From NCBI RefSeq assembly GCF_000720255.1, contig NZ_JOJE01000058.1:1-37155 (forward strand): a stretch of 37,155 nucleotides of DNA, written 5' to 3'. This document shows positions 1-11,138 of the stretch, piece after piece (position 1 is the first letter of the stretch; each line of letters opens with the position of its first letter). The translations under genes and the position numbers were made by a program. This DNA comes from Streptomyces griseus subsp. griseus (GTDB taxonomy: Bacteria; Actinomycetota; Actinomycetes; Streptomycetales; Streptomycetaceae). The notes under the pieces were generated by a model. That model saw nothing but the letters and a program-made list of their open reading frames with translations. It made no database searches and had not been told where the DNA came from.

Positions 1-1023
<1,023 letters not shown>

Positions 1024-1110
1024 AACGGCCGGGTGGGGCGGTTTCCACCGTCCCACCCGGGGCACGCATCAGTAGCACCCCGACCGCCCCCGGGGAAAGG
1101 ACGTGACGCC

Positions 1111-2499
1111 ATGGCGGACACTGTCACACGTTCCAGCACGACGACTCCAGGCCTGCTCGCGTCACTTGATCCGCTGTTGCGGGAGTGGCTGCCGCGCCAG
1201 CGCTGGTTCGCGGGGAAGGGACGTCCGGTCACCGGGTTCACCCTGGTGGCGGCCACGGAGCTGCTGCCGACCGGCTCCCGACTCGGCCTGTACCACCTGC
1301 TCGTACGCGCCCATCAGCCACCCACGCTGGGCGCCCCCGCCCAGCCCGGTGACTGCTACCAGCTCCTCATAGGCGTGCGCGAGGCGCTGCCGCCCCGGCT
1401 GGCGCCCGCGCTGATCGGTCATGTCGCTGAGGGACCGCTCGCCGGAGGCACCGTGTACGACGCCCTGTACGACCTGCGGCCCGCCGAAGTGCTCCTGGAG
1501 GCGCTGCGGTCCCGGGCCCGGATCGGCGGACTGCGTTTCGACCGGGACCCGGACCGGGAGATCCGGTCCGGCCTGGTGCCGCGCATGGTGACCTCCGAGC
1601 AGTCCAACTCGTCGGTCGTATACGGAGATACGTTCATCCTCAAGCTGTTGCGCCGGGTGGTGCCCGGCGTCAATCCCGACCTGGAGCTGCCGCTGGCGCT
1701 GGCCCGCGAGGGCTGCCCCCGGGTGCCCGCGCCCACGGCGTGGATGCACGCGGACCTCGCCGGGGAGTCGTACGTCCTCGGCGTGCTGCAGCCGTTCGTG
1801 CAGGGTGCCGCGGACGGCTGGGAGCTGGCGCTGCGCGAGCTGGCCAAGGGCGAGGACTTCGTCGGAGAGGCCCGGGCGCTCGGGCGCGCCACCGCCGAGG
1901 TGCACACGGCCCTGGCCCGCGCGCTGCCCACGGTCACCCTGGGGCAGGCCCAGCTCCAGCCCATGGTCGACGGCATGGTGGAGCGTCTCGACGCGGCCGC
2001 GCAGGCGGTACCGGCGCTGCGCCCCTACGTGCCGGGGCTGCACTCCGCCTTCGCGGCGCTGGCCGACCTGGGCACCGAGGGCCAGGCCTGGACCGCCCAG
2101 CGCATCCACGGCGACCTGCACCTCGGGCAGTGTCTGCGGGCGCCCTCCGGTCAGTGGTCGCTGATCGACTTCGAGGGGGAGCCGGCCCGGCCGCTGGCCG
2201 AGCGGCGGATGCCGCAGCCGGCGGTGCGGGACGTCGCGGGCATGCTGCGCTCCTTCGACTACGCCGCCCACTCCGCCGACCCGCCGGCGCCCGGCTGGGC
2301 CGAGGCGTGCCGGGCGGCGTACTGCTCCGGGTACGCCGACGTCAGCGGCGTGGACCCGCGCACCGACCCGGTGCTGCTGCGGGCCTACGAGACCGACAAG
2401 GCGGTGTACGAGGTGGTCTACGAGGCCCGTCACCGCCCCGACTGGCTCGCGGTCCCCCTCTCCGCGATACGCCGCCTCGCCTCACCCGACCAGTCCTGA
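1111..2499 (+). CDS. mak: Maltokinase (Pep2/Mak)
   Basis: Phosphorylates maltose with ATP to alpha-maltose-1-phosphate, the donor for the maltosyltransferase GlgE. The product is 462 aa, close to mycobacterial Mak. The N-terminal cap has [18 protein letters not shown]. The kinase-like C-lobe has the catalytic loop [10 protein letters not shown] (Asp335) and the metal-binding LIDFEGEP (Asp353), followed by [20 protein letters not shown]. The reading frame is open further upstream, but the ATG at 1111 is preferred because of the GGGGAAAGG at 1092-1100 and because homologues start with a short tail before the [11 protein letters not shown] block. It sits between treS and glgB on the same strand and is probably co-transcribed. 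All expected catalytic residues are present. Confidence 0.93.
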   Translation: MADTVTRSSTTTPGLLASLDPLLREWLPRQRWFAGKGRPVTGFTLVAATELLPTGSRLGLYHLLVRAHQPPTLGAPAQPGDCYQLLIGVREALPPRLAPALIGHVAEGPLAGGTVYDALYDLRPAEVLLEALRSRARIGGLRFDRDPDREIRSGLVPRMVTSEQSNSSVVYGDTFILKLLRRVVPGVNPDLELPLALAREGCPRVPAPTAWMHADLAGESYVLGVLQPFVQGAADGWELALRELAKGEDFVGEARALGRATAEVHTALARALPTVTLGQAQLQPMVDGMVERLDAAAQAVPALRPYVPGLHSAFAALADLGTEGQAWTAQRIHGDLHLGQCLRAPSGQWSLIDFEGEPARPLAERRMPQPAVRDVAGMLRSFDYAAHSADPPAPGWAEACRAAYCSGYADVSGVDPRTDPVLLRAYETDKAVYEVVYEARHRPDWLAVPLSAIRRLASPDQS

Positions 2500-2533
2500 C
2501 CTCACCTCACCCTTCGCCCAGGAGGCACTGTCC

Positions 2534-5005
<2,472 letters not shown>

Positions 5006-5022
5006 TCTCGCTCGTGGCTGGG

Positions 5023-5826
5023 TCAGCAGGTGATGAACGGCTCGGTCAGGTGCGGTGTCGCGAGGTGGAGGGTGCTGCCGACCCGGCCGCGGAGCACCTG
5101 TTCCCTCGAGGCCCGTGCCTGACCAGGGTCCATCTCGTGGGCGTAGGCGAGTTCGGGATGGAGCAGCTGGATCGGGTGCACGAGCAGGTCACCGGTGACG
5201 GCGACCAGATCGCGCCCGGACGCGACGAGCACGCTCTGGTGCCCGGGCGTGTGACCGGGCGTGGTGAACACGCGCTCGCCGCCGCGCAGCGTGGTGTCGC
5301 CGTCGAGCAGCCGTAGCTGAGCGGTCTTGCGGAGCGGGTCGATCACAGTGGACCGCAGCTGCGGGTTGACCTCCTCGATCGCGTCGAGTTCGGCCTGCTG
5401 CAAGAGGTATTCGGCATTCGGGAAGAACGGCCGCGGCTGCTCGCCGCCGACGACGGCCCAGCCCACGTGGTCGGTATGGAGGTGGGTGAGCACCACGGTG
5501 TCCACTTCGAAGGGCTCGATGCCCGCGGCGGCCAGGGAAGCCGGGAGCGCCCCGGGCACGGGCGCCCACGAGGCCGCCGGGCTGTCGGCCGGGCCGATCC
5601 CCGCGTCGACCAGCGTCACGCCCTGGTCGCCGCGGATCGCGAACGCGCGGAACTGGAGCCACCAGCGCCCGTCGGCGTCGAGCGCGCCGGGATCGAACCG
5701 GTCGGCCGCCGCCCACTGCTCGGTGCCGGCGTCGGGGAACGCCTCCGACCTGGGGGAGAAGAACGGGCCCGCGCCGTCGGCGAGCGCGATGACGGTGTAC
5801 GGGCCGATCTGAAGGGAAGGGGACAT
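5023..5826 (-). CDS. Metallo-beta-lactamase-fold hydrolase
   Basis: This is a 267-aa dinuclear-zinc hydrolase of the MBL superfamily. The signature THLHTDHVGW carries His115, His117, Asp119 and His120. Further metal ligands are probably in TPGHTPGHQS, VTGDLLVHP and LATPHLTEPF. Overall layout (QGVTLVDAGIGP, then the HxHxDH loop, then a late PGHTPGH motif) resembles the lactonase-like branch, but the substrate cannot be read from sequence. There is no signal peptide, so it should be cytoplasmic. It converges with glgB (17 bp between stops) and lies downstream of the P450 on the same strand after 61 bp, so it may be co-transcribed with it. The ATG at 5826 has only a weak upstream GGTGG ribosome-binding sequence. 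Confidence 0.85.
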   Translation of the reverse strand: MSPSLQIGPYTVIALADGAGPFFSPRSEAFPDAGTEQWAAADRFDPGALDADGRWWLQFRAFAIRGDQGVTLVDAGIGPADSPAASWAPVPGALPASLAAAGIEPFEVDTVVLTHLHTDHVGWAVVGGEQPRPFFPNAEYLLQQAELDAIEEVNPQLRSTVIDPLRKTAQLRLLDGDTTLRGGERVFTTPGHTPGHQSVLVASGRDLVAVTGDLLVHPIQLLHPELAYAHEMDPGQARASREQVLRGRVGSTLHLATPHLTEPFITC

Positions 5827-5887
5827 CCACAGATAGTGCCACCGACGATGTTGGCGCGTCGGGCGGCGAGGATCTGACTGGGCAACG

Positions 5888-7297
5888 TCAGCTCTCCCCC
5901 TTGCCGCCGTGCATCAGTCGGCGCAGGGCCGCCAGCAGTCCCCTGGCGTGGCCGTCGTGGCCGTGTGGGCCGGGGGTGGCGGGGACCGGCTCCGGCCGGC
6001 GGGTGGACGAGGCGGGTGCCGCGAGTTCGTAGCGCACCGGGAGCAGGCGCAGGCCTCGGACCACCGGGCCGGAGCGCCAGGGCAACTGGTCGTGCGGGAG
6101 GGTCAGTTCGACCTTGGTGACGTGGTCGAAGATCCGGCCGACGGCGGTGGTCACGATCTGGGTGCCCAGCTCGCGGGCGGCCTTGGGGCACTGGTGGGAC
6201 CCGGCGCCCCAGCCCAGGTGGGCGCGGGTGCTGGCGGTGGTACCGACCATGTGCGACGAGCCGAGCGCCAGCAGGTCCTGGTGCGCTGCCGCCGCGGACG
6301 GCGAGACGATGTCCCCGGCCCGCACCCAGAAGTCACCGAGCCGGACGTCCCGCGCGGCGAAGCGGAAGCACATGTTGGCGACCGGCGGGTTGGCGAGCGC
6401 CGCCCGGTTCACCGTCTCGCCGAGCTGCCCGGCCGACAGGCTGCGCCGCACGGTGGCGTTGCCGCGCAGCACCTCAAGGAGCGTGTTGAGCACCATGTTG
6501 CCGGTGATGTCGTTGAGGTAGACCGCGTTCATGAACAGCTCCCGGCCGAGCTGTTCGTCGCTCAGGTCCGGGTCGGCGAGCAGCATGTACGAGGTGAGGT
6601 CGTCGCCGGGGCGGGCCCTGCGGTGCGCGGCGAGCCTGGTCATCGCGGCGAGCGCGCGGGCCGTGGCGGGTCCGGCGTCGGGGCCGCCGTCCAGCATCCG
6701 CCACAGGTCCATGACCAGTTCGTCGCCGAGCTCCACCGGGCAGCCGAACAGCCGGGTGGTGACCATCAGCAGCAGCGGCCGGGTGTACTGCGCGCCGAGG
6801 TCGGCGAAGCCGGTGGTGCCCGACTCCGCCGCGAGCAGGGCGACGAGTTCGTCGGCGTAGCTCTCGACGGCCCTCCGCAGTTCCCAGCCCTCGGGGCTCG
6901 CCGGGTCCTGGAACGGGTTGAGCGCCGAGTGGTGCGTGCGCCGCGCCGCCCGGTGCTCCTCCTCGTCCATGAACATCGTCTGCCGTACCTCGTACCCGGC
7001 GAGCAGCGGCCAGCCGACGGGCAGTTCGCCCTGTGCCCGCGCCCGCCAGTAGCGGATGTCCCGCCGCCACTGGTTCTCGTTCCTGAGCACGTCCAGGACC
7101 TCGCGGTAGCCGAGGACCAGCCAGACGGGCACGCCCAGGAATCCGACGGGCGCGACCGGACCGTGGATGTACCGCAGCCGCGCGTACACGGCGCCCGGAT
7201 CGGTGTCGAACTCCGCGGTGAGCAGCGGTTCGACCGGCAGTGACGCGAGGGTGGGGCTGTCGGCCGGTGGGCCGGCGGAGCGGGAGTGGACGTCCAT
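5888..7297 (-). CDS. Cytochrome P450 without a recognisable ExxR motif
   Basis: Haem-thiolate monooxygenase family protein of 469 aa, longer than most soluble bacterial P450s because of a Pro/Gly/His-rich C-terminal tail. The haem loop HLGWGAGSHQCP gives Cys370. In the I-helix the usual AGxxT is replaced by LNDIT (261-265). Where the K-helix ExxR should stand before a PPV turn, the sequence is ETVNRAALANPPV: aligned on PPV, the Glu and Arg positions are Arg and Leu. Loss of ExxR is known in the Streptomyces CYP157 family, but I cannot assign the family. Start chosen at the ATG at 7297; the frame is open to 7345. No ferredoxin or reductase gene is adjacent. Substrate unknown. Confidence 0.85.
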   Translation of the reverse strand: MDVHSRSAGPPADSPTLASLPVEPLLTAEFDTDPGAVYARLRYIHGPVAPVGFLGVPVWLVLGYREVLDVLRNENQWRRDIRYWRARAQGELPVGWPLLAGYEVRQTMFMDEEEHRAARRTHHSALNPFQDPASPEGWELRRAVESYADELVALLAAESGTTGFADLGAQYTRPLLLMVTTRLFGCPVELGDELVMDLWRMLDGGPDAGPATARALAAMTRLAAHRRARPGDDLTSYMLLADPDLSDEQLGRELFMNAVYLNDITGNMVLNTLLEVLRGNATVRRSLSAGQLGETVNRAALANPPVANMCFRFAARDVRLGDFWVRAGDIVSPSAAAAHQDLLALGSSHMVGTTASTRAHLGWGAGSHQCPKAARELGTQIVTTAVGRIFDHVTKVELTLPHDQLPWRSGPVVRGLRLLPVRYELAAPASSTRRPEPVPATPGPHGHDGHARGLLAALRRLMHGGKGES

Positions 7298-7378
7298 ACC
7301 GCAACGCTTACCGCACCGGCCGTGCACACGCAGTGATCGTGTCACGAACTGTTACGGCTCCTACACGATTCCGGGTCC

Positions 7379-9655
7379 TTACGCGAACGCGTCGGCCAGC
7401 GCCTCCGGTACGGATCCCGTGTGCAGCACGCCCAGCCGCTGGGTGGCGCGGGTCAGTGCCACGTACAGGTCGCTCGTGCCGTACCGCCCCGGTTCGACCA
7501 CGAGCACGGAGTCGAACTCCAGACCCTTGGCCTGACGGGGGTCGAGGAGGACGACCGAGTGCGTGAGGTCGGGTTCGGCGTCCGCGGTGACCCCGTCCAG
7601 CCGTGCGGCCAGCCGGCGGTGCAGGTCGCGCGGGGCGATCACCGCGAGCCGCCCCTCGGCGGGGGTGAGCTCCCCGACCGCCTTGGCGACGGCGCCGGGC
7701 AGGTCGTCGGTGGCGCGCAGCCAGGGCCGTACGCCGGTGGAGCGCACCGAGCTGGGCGGTTCGAAGCCGGGGTGCTCGGCGCGGACGACGGCCGCGGCGA
7801 CCTCCATGATCTCGGCGGGGGTGCGGTAGTTGACGCCGAGGCGGGTGTGCTCCCAGCGGTCCTCGACGTACGGCCGGAGGATGTCCGCCCACGCGCCGAC
7901 GCCGGCCGCCTCGGCGGTCTGGGCGGGGTCGCCGACCAGGGTCATCGAGCGGGTCGGGCTGCGCCGCATGAGCAGCCGCCACGCCATCGGCGAGAGTTCC
8001 TGCGCCTCGTCGACGATGATGTGCCCGAACGCCCAGGTGCGGTCGGCCGCCGCGCGCTCGGCGGCGCTGCGGTGATCCTCCTCCTCCTGGCGTTCGGCGA
8101 ACCGTTCGGCGTCGATGATGTCGTGCGCGGACAGCACCTCGGAGGCGTCCGGGTCGCTGTCCTCCTTGTCGTCGAACTCGTAGGTCCGGGAGGCGTAGGA
8201 CACGTCGAGGACGCCCTGCGCGTAGGCGATCTGGGTCTCCCGTTCGCGCTCGGCGCGCGCACGCGCCGAGCGGTCGTCCTCCCCGAGCAGTTCGGCCGCC
8301 TCGTCGAGCAGCGGTACGTCCGCCACGGTCCAGGCCCGGGTCACCGGGCGCCGGATCGCGGCCGCGTCCTCGTCGCCGACGTACCCGCCGGGTTCGGCGA
8401 GGAAGTCGGCGACCAGGCGCTGCGGGGTCAGCCGCGGCCACAGCTGGTCGATCGCCGACCAGACCTCCGGGTTCTCGGCGAGTTCGTCGCGGATCTGGGT
8501 GATGTCGGCCGGGTCCAGCAGGCTGGAGCCGTCGTAGGGGTCGGTGCCGACGCGTTCGGCGTACAGATCGGTGAGGGCGTTGAGGATGTGGCCCTCGAAG
8601 TACTCACGGGCCGCGTTGTGCGGCGCCTTCACCTCCCGAGTGCGCTCGCGGGCGACGCTCACCAGACCGTCGTCGAGCATCAGGATCTCGCGGTCGTGCT
8701 CGATCGCGATCACCGGATCGGGCAGCGCCTGCCGGTCCCGTACGACGGCGGCGAGTACGTCGGCCATCCGGGCACGGCCCTTCACGGCGGCCGCCTCGGG
8801 CGTGTCCGTGGCCGTCGCCCGCACGCCGGGGAACAGCTCGCCGACGGAGGCGAGCAGGACGCCCGTCTCGCCGAGGGAGGGCAGCACCTCGCCGATGTAG
8901 CCGAGGAAGGCGGGGTTGGGGCCGACGATCAGGACGGCGCGCTTGGCGAGCAGCTCGCGGTGCTCGTACAGGAGATAGGCGGCGCGGTGCAGGGCGACCG
9001 CCGTCTTGCCGGTGCCGGGGCCGCCCTCGACGACCAGCACCCCGCGGTGGGGGGCACGGATGATCTCGTCCTGTTCGGCCTGGATGGTCTGCACGATGTC
9101 GTGCATGCGGCCGGTGCGGGCGGCGTCCAGCGCGGCGAGCAGCACGGCGTCACCGGTCGGGTCCTCGTGGCCGGTGCGGGTGCTGTCGCCGAGGTCGAGG
9201 ATCTCGTCGTGCAGGGCGGTGACCCGGCGGCCCTCGGTGGTGAGGTGCCGGCGCCTGCGCAGACCCATCGGGGTGTGGCCGGTGGCCAGGTAGAACGGGC
9301 GGGCGACGTCGGCCCGCCAGTCGATGAGGATCGGGGTGCGCTCGGCGTCCTCGGTGCGCAGGCCGATGCGGCCGATGTGGTGGGCGGTGCCGGAGGAGAG
9401 ATCGATGCGGCCGAAGCAGAGCGATCCTTCCACCGCGTTCAGCGCGGCGAGCAGCCCCGAGCGCTCGGCGACGAGGATGTCCCGCTCCAGCCGGGCCTGC
9501 CTGGGGGTGTGGCCCTGGGCGAGGGCGTCCGTGACGGAGTCCTCGGTGTCACCGCGCAGCGCGTCCACGCGCGCGTACAGGCCGTCGATGAATTCCTGTT
9601 CGCGTCGGATTTCACCGTCTGGCAATTCGGAGTTCGACGTGTTTGACAATTCCAC
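7379..9655 (-). CDS. helD: HelD-type superfamily 1 helicase-like ATPase (RNA polymerase recycling factor)
   Basis: UvrD/Rep-like ATPase of 758 aa with the HelD arrangement: an N-terminal coiled region (EQEFIDGLYARVDALRGD), Walker A VEGGPGTGKTAVALHR, a large insertion, then Walker B IIVDEAQELSPMAWRLL, LVGDPAQ, LGVNYRTPAEI and the late VALTRATQRLGVLH motif. HelD proteins bind RNA polymerase and release stalled or rifampicin-bound enzyme; the related HelR of Streptomyces gives rifamycin tolerance. GTG at 9655 is the longest start; TTG at 9649 is better spaced from GGGAG and equally possible. The start overlaps the -35 box of a divergent promoter (9643-9672). I see no rifamycin-associated element upstream, so rifamycin control is not supported here. 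Confidence 0.88.
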   Translation of the reverse strand: MELSNTSNSELPDGEIRREQEFIDGLYARVDALRGDTEDSVTDALAQGHTPRQARLERDILVAERSGLLAALNAVEGSLCFGRIDLSSGTAHHIGRIGLRTEDAERTPILIDWRADVARPFYLATGHTPMGLRRRRHLTTEGRRVTALHDEILDLGDSTRTGHEDPTGDAVLLAALDAARTGRMHDIVQTIQAEQDEIIRAPHRGVLVVEGGPGTGKTAVALHRAAYLLYEHRELLAKRAVLIVGPNPAFLGYIGEVLPSLGETGVLLASVGELFPGVRATATDTPEAAAVKGRARMADVLAAVVRDRQALPDPVIAIEHDREILMLDDGLVSVARERTREVKAPHNAAREYFEGHILNALTDLYAERVGTDPYDGSSLLDPADITQIRDELAENPEVWSAIDQLWPRLTPQRLVADFLAEPGGYVGDEDAAAIRRPVTRAWTVADVPLLDEAAELLGEDDRSARARAERERETQIAYAQGVLDVSYASRTYEFDDKEDSDPDASEVLSAHDIIDAERFAERQEEEDHRSAAERAAADRTWAFGHIIVDEAQELSPMAWRLLMRRSPTRSMTLVGDPAQTAEAAGVGAWADILRPYVEDRWEHTRLGVNYRTPAEIMEVAAAVVRAEHPGFEPPSSVRSTGVRPWLRATDDLPGAVAKAVGELTPAEGRLAVIAPRDLHRRLAARLDGVTADAEPDLTHSVVLLDPRQAKGLEFDSVLVVEPGRYGTSDLYVALTRATQRLGVLHTGSVPEALADAFA

Positions 9656-9672
9656 TCCCGCCCGGATATACT
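9643..9672 (+). promoter_or_regulatory. Near-consensus promoter reading away from helD
   Basis: TTGACA at 9643-9648, an 18-bp spacer, then TATACT at 9667-9672. This is unusually close to the housekeeping sigma consensus for such GC-rich DNA. It points into the helD-trxA gap, where there is no plus-strand protein gene, only a two-hairpin segment ending in a terminator. The -35 box overlaps the first codons of helD. Confidence 0.65.
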
Positions 9673-9678
9673 GTGTTC

Positions 9679-9775
9679 ACTGAACTTCTTTGCGACTTGC
9701 TTTCCTTGAAGTCGCGAACCATTCAATATACGCAAAGAAATCCCCCGAGCGCAATTGCTCGGGGGATTTCGTCGT
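9679..9775 (+). ncRNA. Candidate small RNA, about 95 nt
   Basis: Predicted transcript from the promoter at 9643-9672 (start about 9679) to the strong hairpin at 9739-9770. It holds a first stem GCGACTT (9692-9698) / AAGTCGC (9709-9715) with a pyrimidine-rich 10-nt loop, a single-stranded AU-rich stretch (9720-9738), and the terminator. The AT-rich composition differs sharply from the surroundings and no ORF with ribosome site fits. I do not recognise an Rfam family; it lacks the C-rich loops of actinobacterial 6C RNA. It runs antisense to the trxA downstream region and could also be an antisense leader. Confidence 0.5.
9739..9770. terminator. Bidirectional terminator between trxA and the small-RNA candidate
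   Basis: Perfect 13-bp inverted repeat AAATCCCCCGAGC / GCTCGGGGGATTT with a 6-nt GCAATT loop. It ends trxA on the minus strand (followed there by CTTTGCG) and would end the plus-strand small RNA. Confidence 0.75.
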
Positions 9776-9799
9776 GTCGGGCCGCGTGCTCCGGTGCGG

Positions 9800-10132
9800 T
9801 CAGAGCACGTCGGACAGCTCCTCCAGGAGCCTGCGCTTGGGGCGCGCGCCCACCATCGACTTCACCGGCTCCCCGCCACGGAACACCATGAACGTCGGCA
9901 TCGACAGCACCCGGTAGGCGTTCGTCGTCGTCGGGTTGGTGTCCACGTCCAGTTGTACGACCTTGAGCCGGTCGCCCTCCTCCTGGGCGAGGGCGGTGAG
10001 CACCGGCCCCATCTGCCGGCACGGCGGACACCAGTCGGCGGTGAACTCCACCAGCACCGGGAGCTCCGCCCCCATCACCTCCGCCTCGAAGTCCGCGTCC
10101 GTCACCTCGGCCACACCCGCTGCCTTGATCAC
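9800..10132 (-). CDS. trxA: Thioredoxin with CPPC active site
   Basis: Small cytoplasmic disulfide reductase of 110 aa with one thioredoxin fold: LVEFTADWCPPCRQMGP (Cys35, Cys38), the partner strand VVQLDVDTNP and the cis-Pro loop MPTFMVFRGGEPV. The dipeptide between the cysteines is Pro-Pro instead of the usual Gly-Pro, which alters redox potential in engineered thioredoxins. The GTG at 10132 is chosen because it overlaps the merR stop as GTGA and has GGGAGG/AGGAA upstream, so translation is probably coupled to merR. The operon is therefore merR-trxA, transcribed on the minus strand and ended by the hairpin at 9739-9770. Confidence 0.93.
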   Translation of the reverse strand: MIKAAGVAEVTDADFEAEVMGAELPVLVEFTADWCPPCRQMGPVLTALAQEEGDRLKVVQLDVDTNPTTTNAYRVLSMPTFMVFRGGEPVKSMVGARPKRRLLEELSDVL

Positions 10133-10557
10133 CGTTCCTGCCCTCCCAGTTCGCACCTGGGTTCCGGACCCCCCGGAACCAGCGACTCGGCACCCAGCGC
10201 GTCACGTGCCCGCTCGGCCCGCGCGAGCTGCCCGGCCACCTGCTCCCGCACCGCCCGCAGATCGCCGATCAGCGCGTCGAGCTCGTCCAGCTTGCGCCGG
10301 TAGACCACGAGGGACGCCGGGCAGGAGTCGCCCTCCGGATGCCCGGCCCGCAGACACTCCACGAAGGGCCGCGTCTCCTCCAGGTCGAACCCGAAGTCCT
10401 GGAGCGTCCGGATCTGTTGCAGCAGCCGCAGGTCGCGCTCGTCGTACGACCGGTATCCCTGGTCGTCGCGGCGCGCGGGCAGCAGCCCACGTGACTCGTA
10501 GTAGCGCAGCGTCCGGGTCGTGGTCCCGGCCCGCGCGGCCAGCTCGCCGATTCGCAT
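10129..10557 (-). CDS. MerR-family transcriptional regulator
   Basis: A 142-aa regulator starting MRIGELAARAGTTTRTLRYYESRGLLPARR, the classic MerR winged helix at residues 1-40, followed by a long dimerisation helix. A pair of cysteines (Cys68 and Cys79, in ECLRAGHPEGDSCP) could sense redox state or bind a metal; this is inference from position only. The start at 10557 matches the family N-terminus; the frame is open to 10590. It overlaps trxA by 4 bp (GTGA), suggesting that it controls its own operon, including the thioredoxin. An operator-like palindrome lies at 10574-10591, about 17 bp before the start codon, leaving little or no leader. Confidence 0.9.
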   Translation of the reverse strand: MRIGELAARAGTTTRTLRYYESRGLLPARRDDQGYRSYDERDLRLLQQIRTLQDFGFDLEETRPFVECLRAGHPEGDSCPASLVVYRRKLDELDALIGDLRAVREQVAGQLARAERARDALGAESLVPGGPEPRCELGGQER

Positions 10558-10573
10558 ACGTACGAACGTAAGG

Positions 10574-10591
10574 CTTGACGCCGACGTCAAG
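10574..10591. promoter_or_regulatory. MerR operator-like palindrome upstream of merR-trxA
   Basis: CTTGACG (10574-10580), 4 bp, CGTCAAG (10585-10591): an 18-bp perfect dyad. On the minus strand its outer part supplies a TTGACG -35-like hexamer. The spacing to the ATG at 10557 implies a leaderless or very short-leader mRNA. Confidence 0.6.
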
Positions 10592-10620
10592 GCAACAGCG
10601 GTTTCCGCTCCACCGGCGAG

Positions 10621-10912
10621 GTGAGCACGATCGACGTCGTCGTGCGGCCCAGCACCGAGATCGCTTCGAGGACCTCCTCCCCGGTCGCCAACCAGCCGAC
10701 GACCTGCATCCAGGTCGAGGAGATCGCCGACTTCGTGTCAAGGCCCTCTTCCACGAGGTCGAGGTGGGCGAGGTCTCGCCCTTCGCCTTCACCCGCTCCT
10801 GCGGCATGGACACTCCCGGGCCACCCGGCTCGGCTTCACCTTCGGCCATGTCCGGCAGTGGCTGCCGCGGGCGGTGGCGGAGACCCTCGGCACCGCGGGA
10901 AGGGCCGCCTGA
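10621..10912 (+). pseudogene. Degenerate coding remnant in three frames
   Basis: Three consecutive segments show Streptomyces-like codon bias but each in a different frame: VSTIDVVVRPSTEI...EEIADFV (10621 to about 10740), VKALFHEVEVGEVSPFAFTRSCGMD (from 10737) and RLGFTFGHVRQWLPRAVAETLG (from 10826, stop at 10910-10912). This suggests one former gene broken by at least two indels. I do not recognise the family, and a chance arrangement in GC-rich DNA is possible. Confidence 0.35.
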
Positions 10913-10918
10913 CATGAG

Positions 10919-10972
10919 AGGCGGGCACGCCCGCCGTGGTCACCATGCCGACCACGGCGGGCGTGCCCGCCT
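10919..10972. repeat. Perfect 23-bp inverted repeat
   Basis: Arms 10919-10941 and 10950-10972 are exact reverse complements around an 8-bp ACCATGCC centre. The arms begin AGGCGGGC and include a smaller internal dyad. It lies 6 bp after the stop of the degenerate remnant, so it may be that gene's old terminator; it has no T-tract. Confidence 0.7.
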
Positions 10973-11027
10973 CCCGGGCCACCTCACTGGTGGCCGAGCT
11001 GAGCGAGTAGGTCCGGAAACGAGGAAA

Positions 11028-11066
11028 CCGGGCGGCTGAGCTACGGGGGAGTACTCGGCCGCCCGG
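11028..11066. repeat. Inverted repeat in the gap before the dicarboxylate symporter
   Basis: CCGGGCGGC (11028-11036) pairs with GCCGCCCGG (11058-11066), extended inward by TGAG/CTCG. It lies between the 23-bp repeat and the symporter terminator. Function unknown; the rest of 10973-11138 shows nothing convincing. Confidence 0.45.
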
Positions 11067-11074
11067 CGTCTGTG

Positions 11075-11115
11075 CCGGGTGCCCGGCCCGGGTTCAGGCC
11101 GGGCCGGACACCCGG
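11075..11115 (-). terminator. Hairpin downstream of the dicarboxylate symporter
   Basis: CCGGGTG..CCGGCCCGG pairs with its near-complement ending at 11115 (one mismatch) around a short loop, 24 bp after the symporter stop codon. No T-tract, as is common in Streptomyces. Confidence 0.5.
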
Positions 11116-11138
11116 AGCGGGTGGGCGGAGGGGGCGGG

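Noticed and set aside
7337..7347. TCGTG-T-CACGA dyad upstream of the P450 gene
   Set aside because: Only 11 bp with no second copy; could easily occur by chance.
7421..9646. A 741-codon open frame on the plus strand opposite helD
   Set aside because: Exact antisense shadow of the helD gene; its translation is Arg/Gly/Val-rich without domains, as expected from GC-rich codon bias on the other strand.
9650..9740. Rifamycin-associated element upstream of helD
   Set aside because: No 19-bp GGGGCTTGC-type dyad is present in the helD upstream region; only the divergent promoter and AT-rich hairpins are seen.
9679..9775. Actinobacterial 6C RNA
   Set aside because: Neither hairpin loop carries the run of six cytosines that defines that family.
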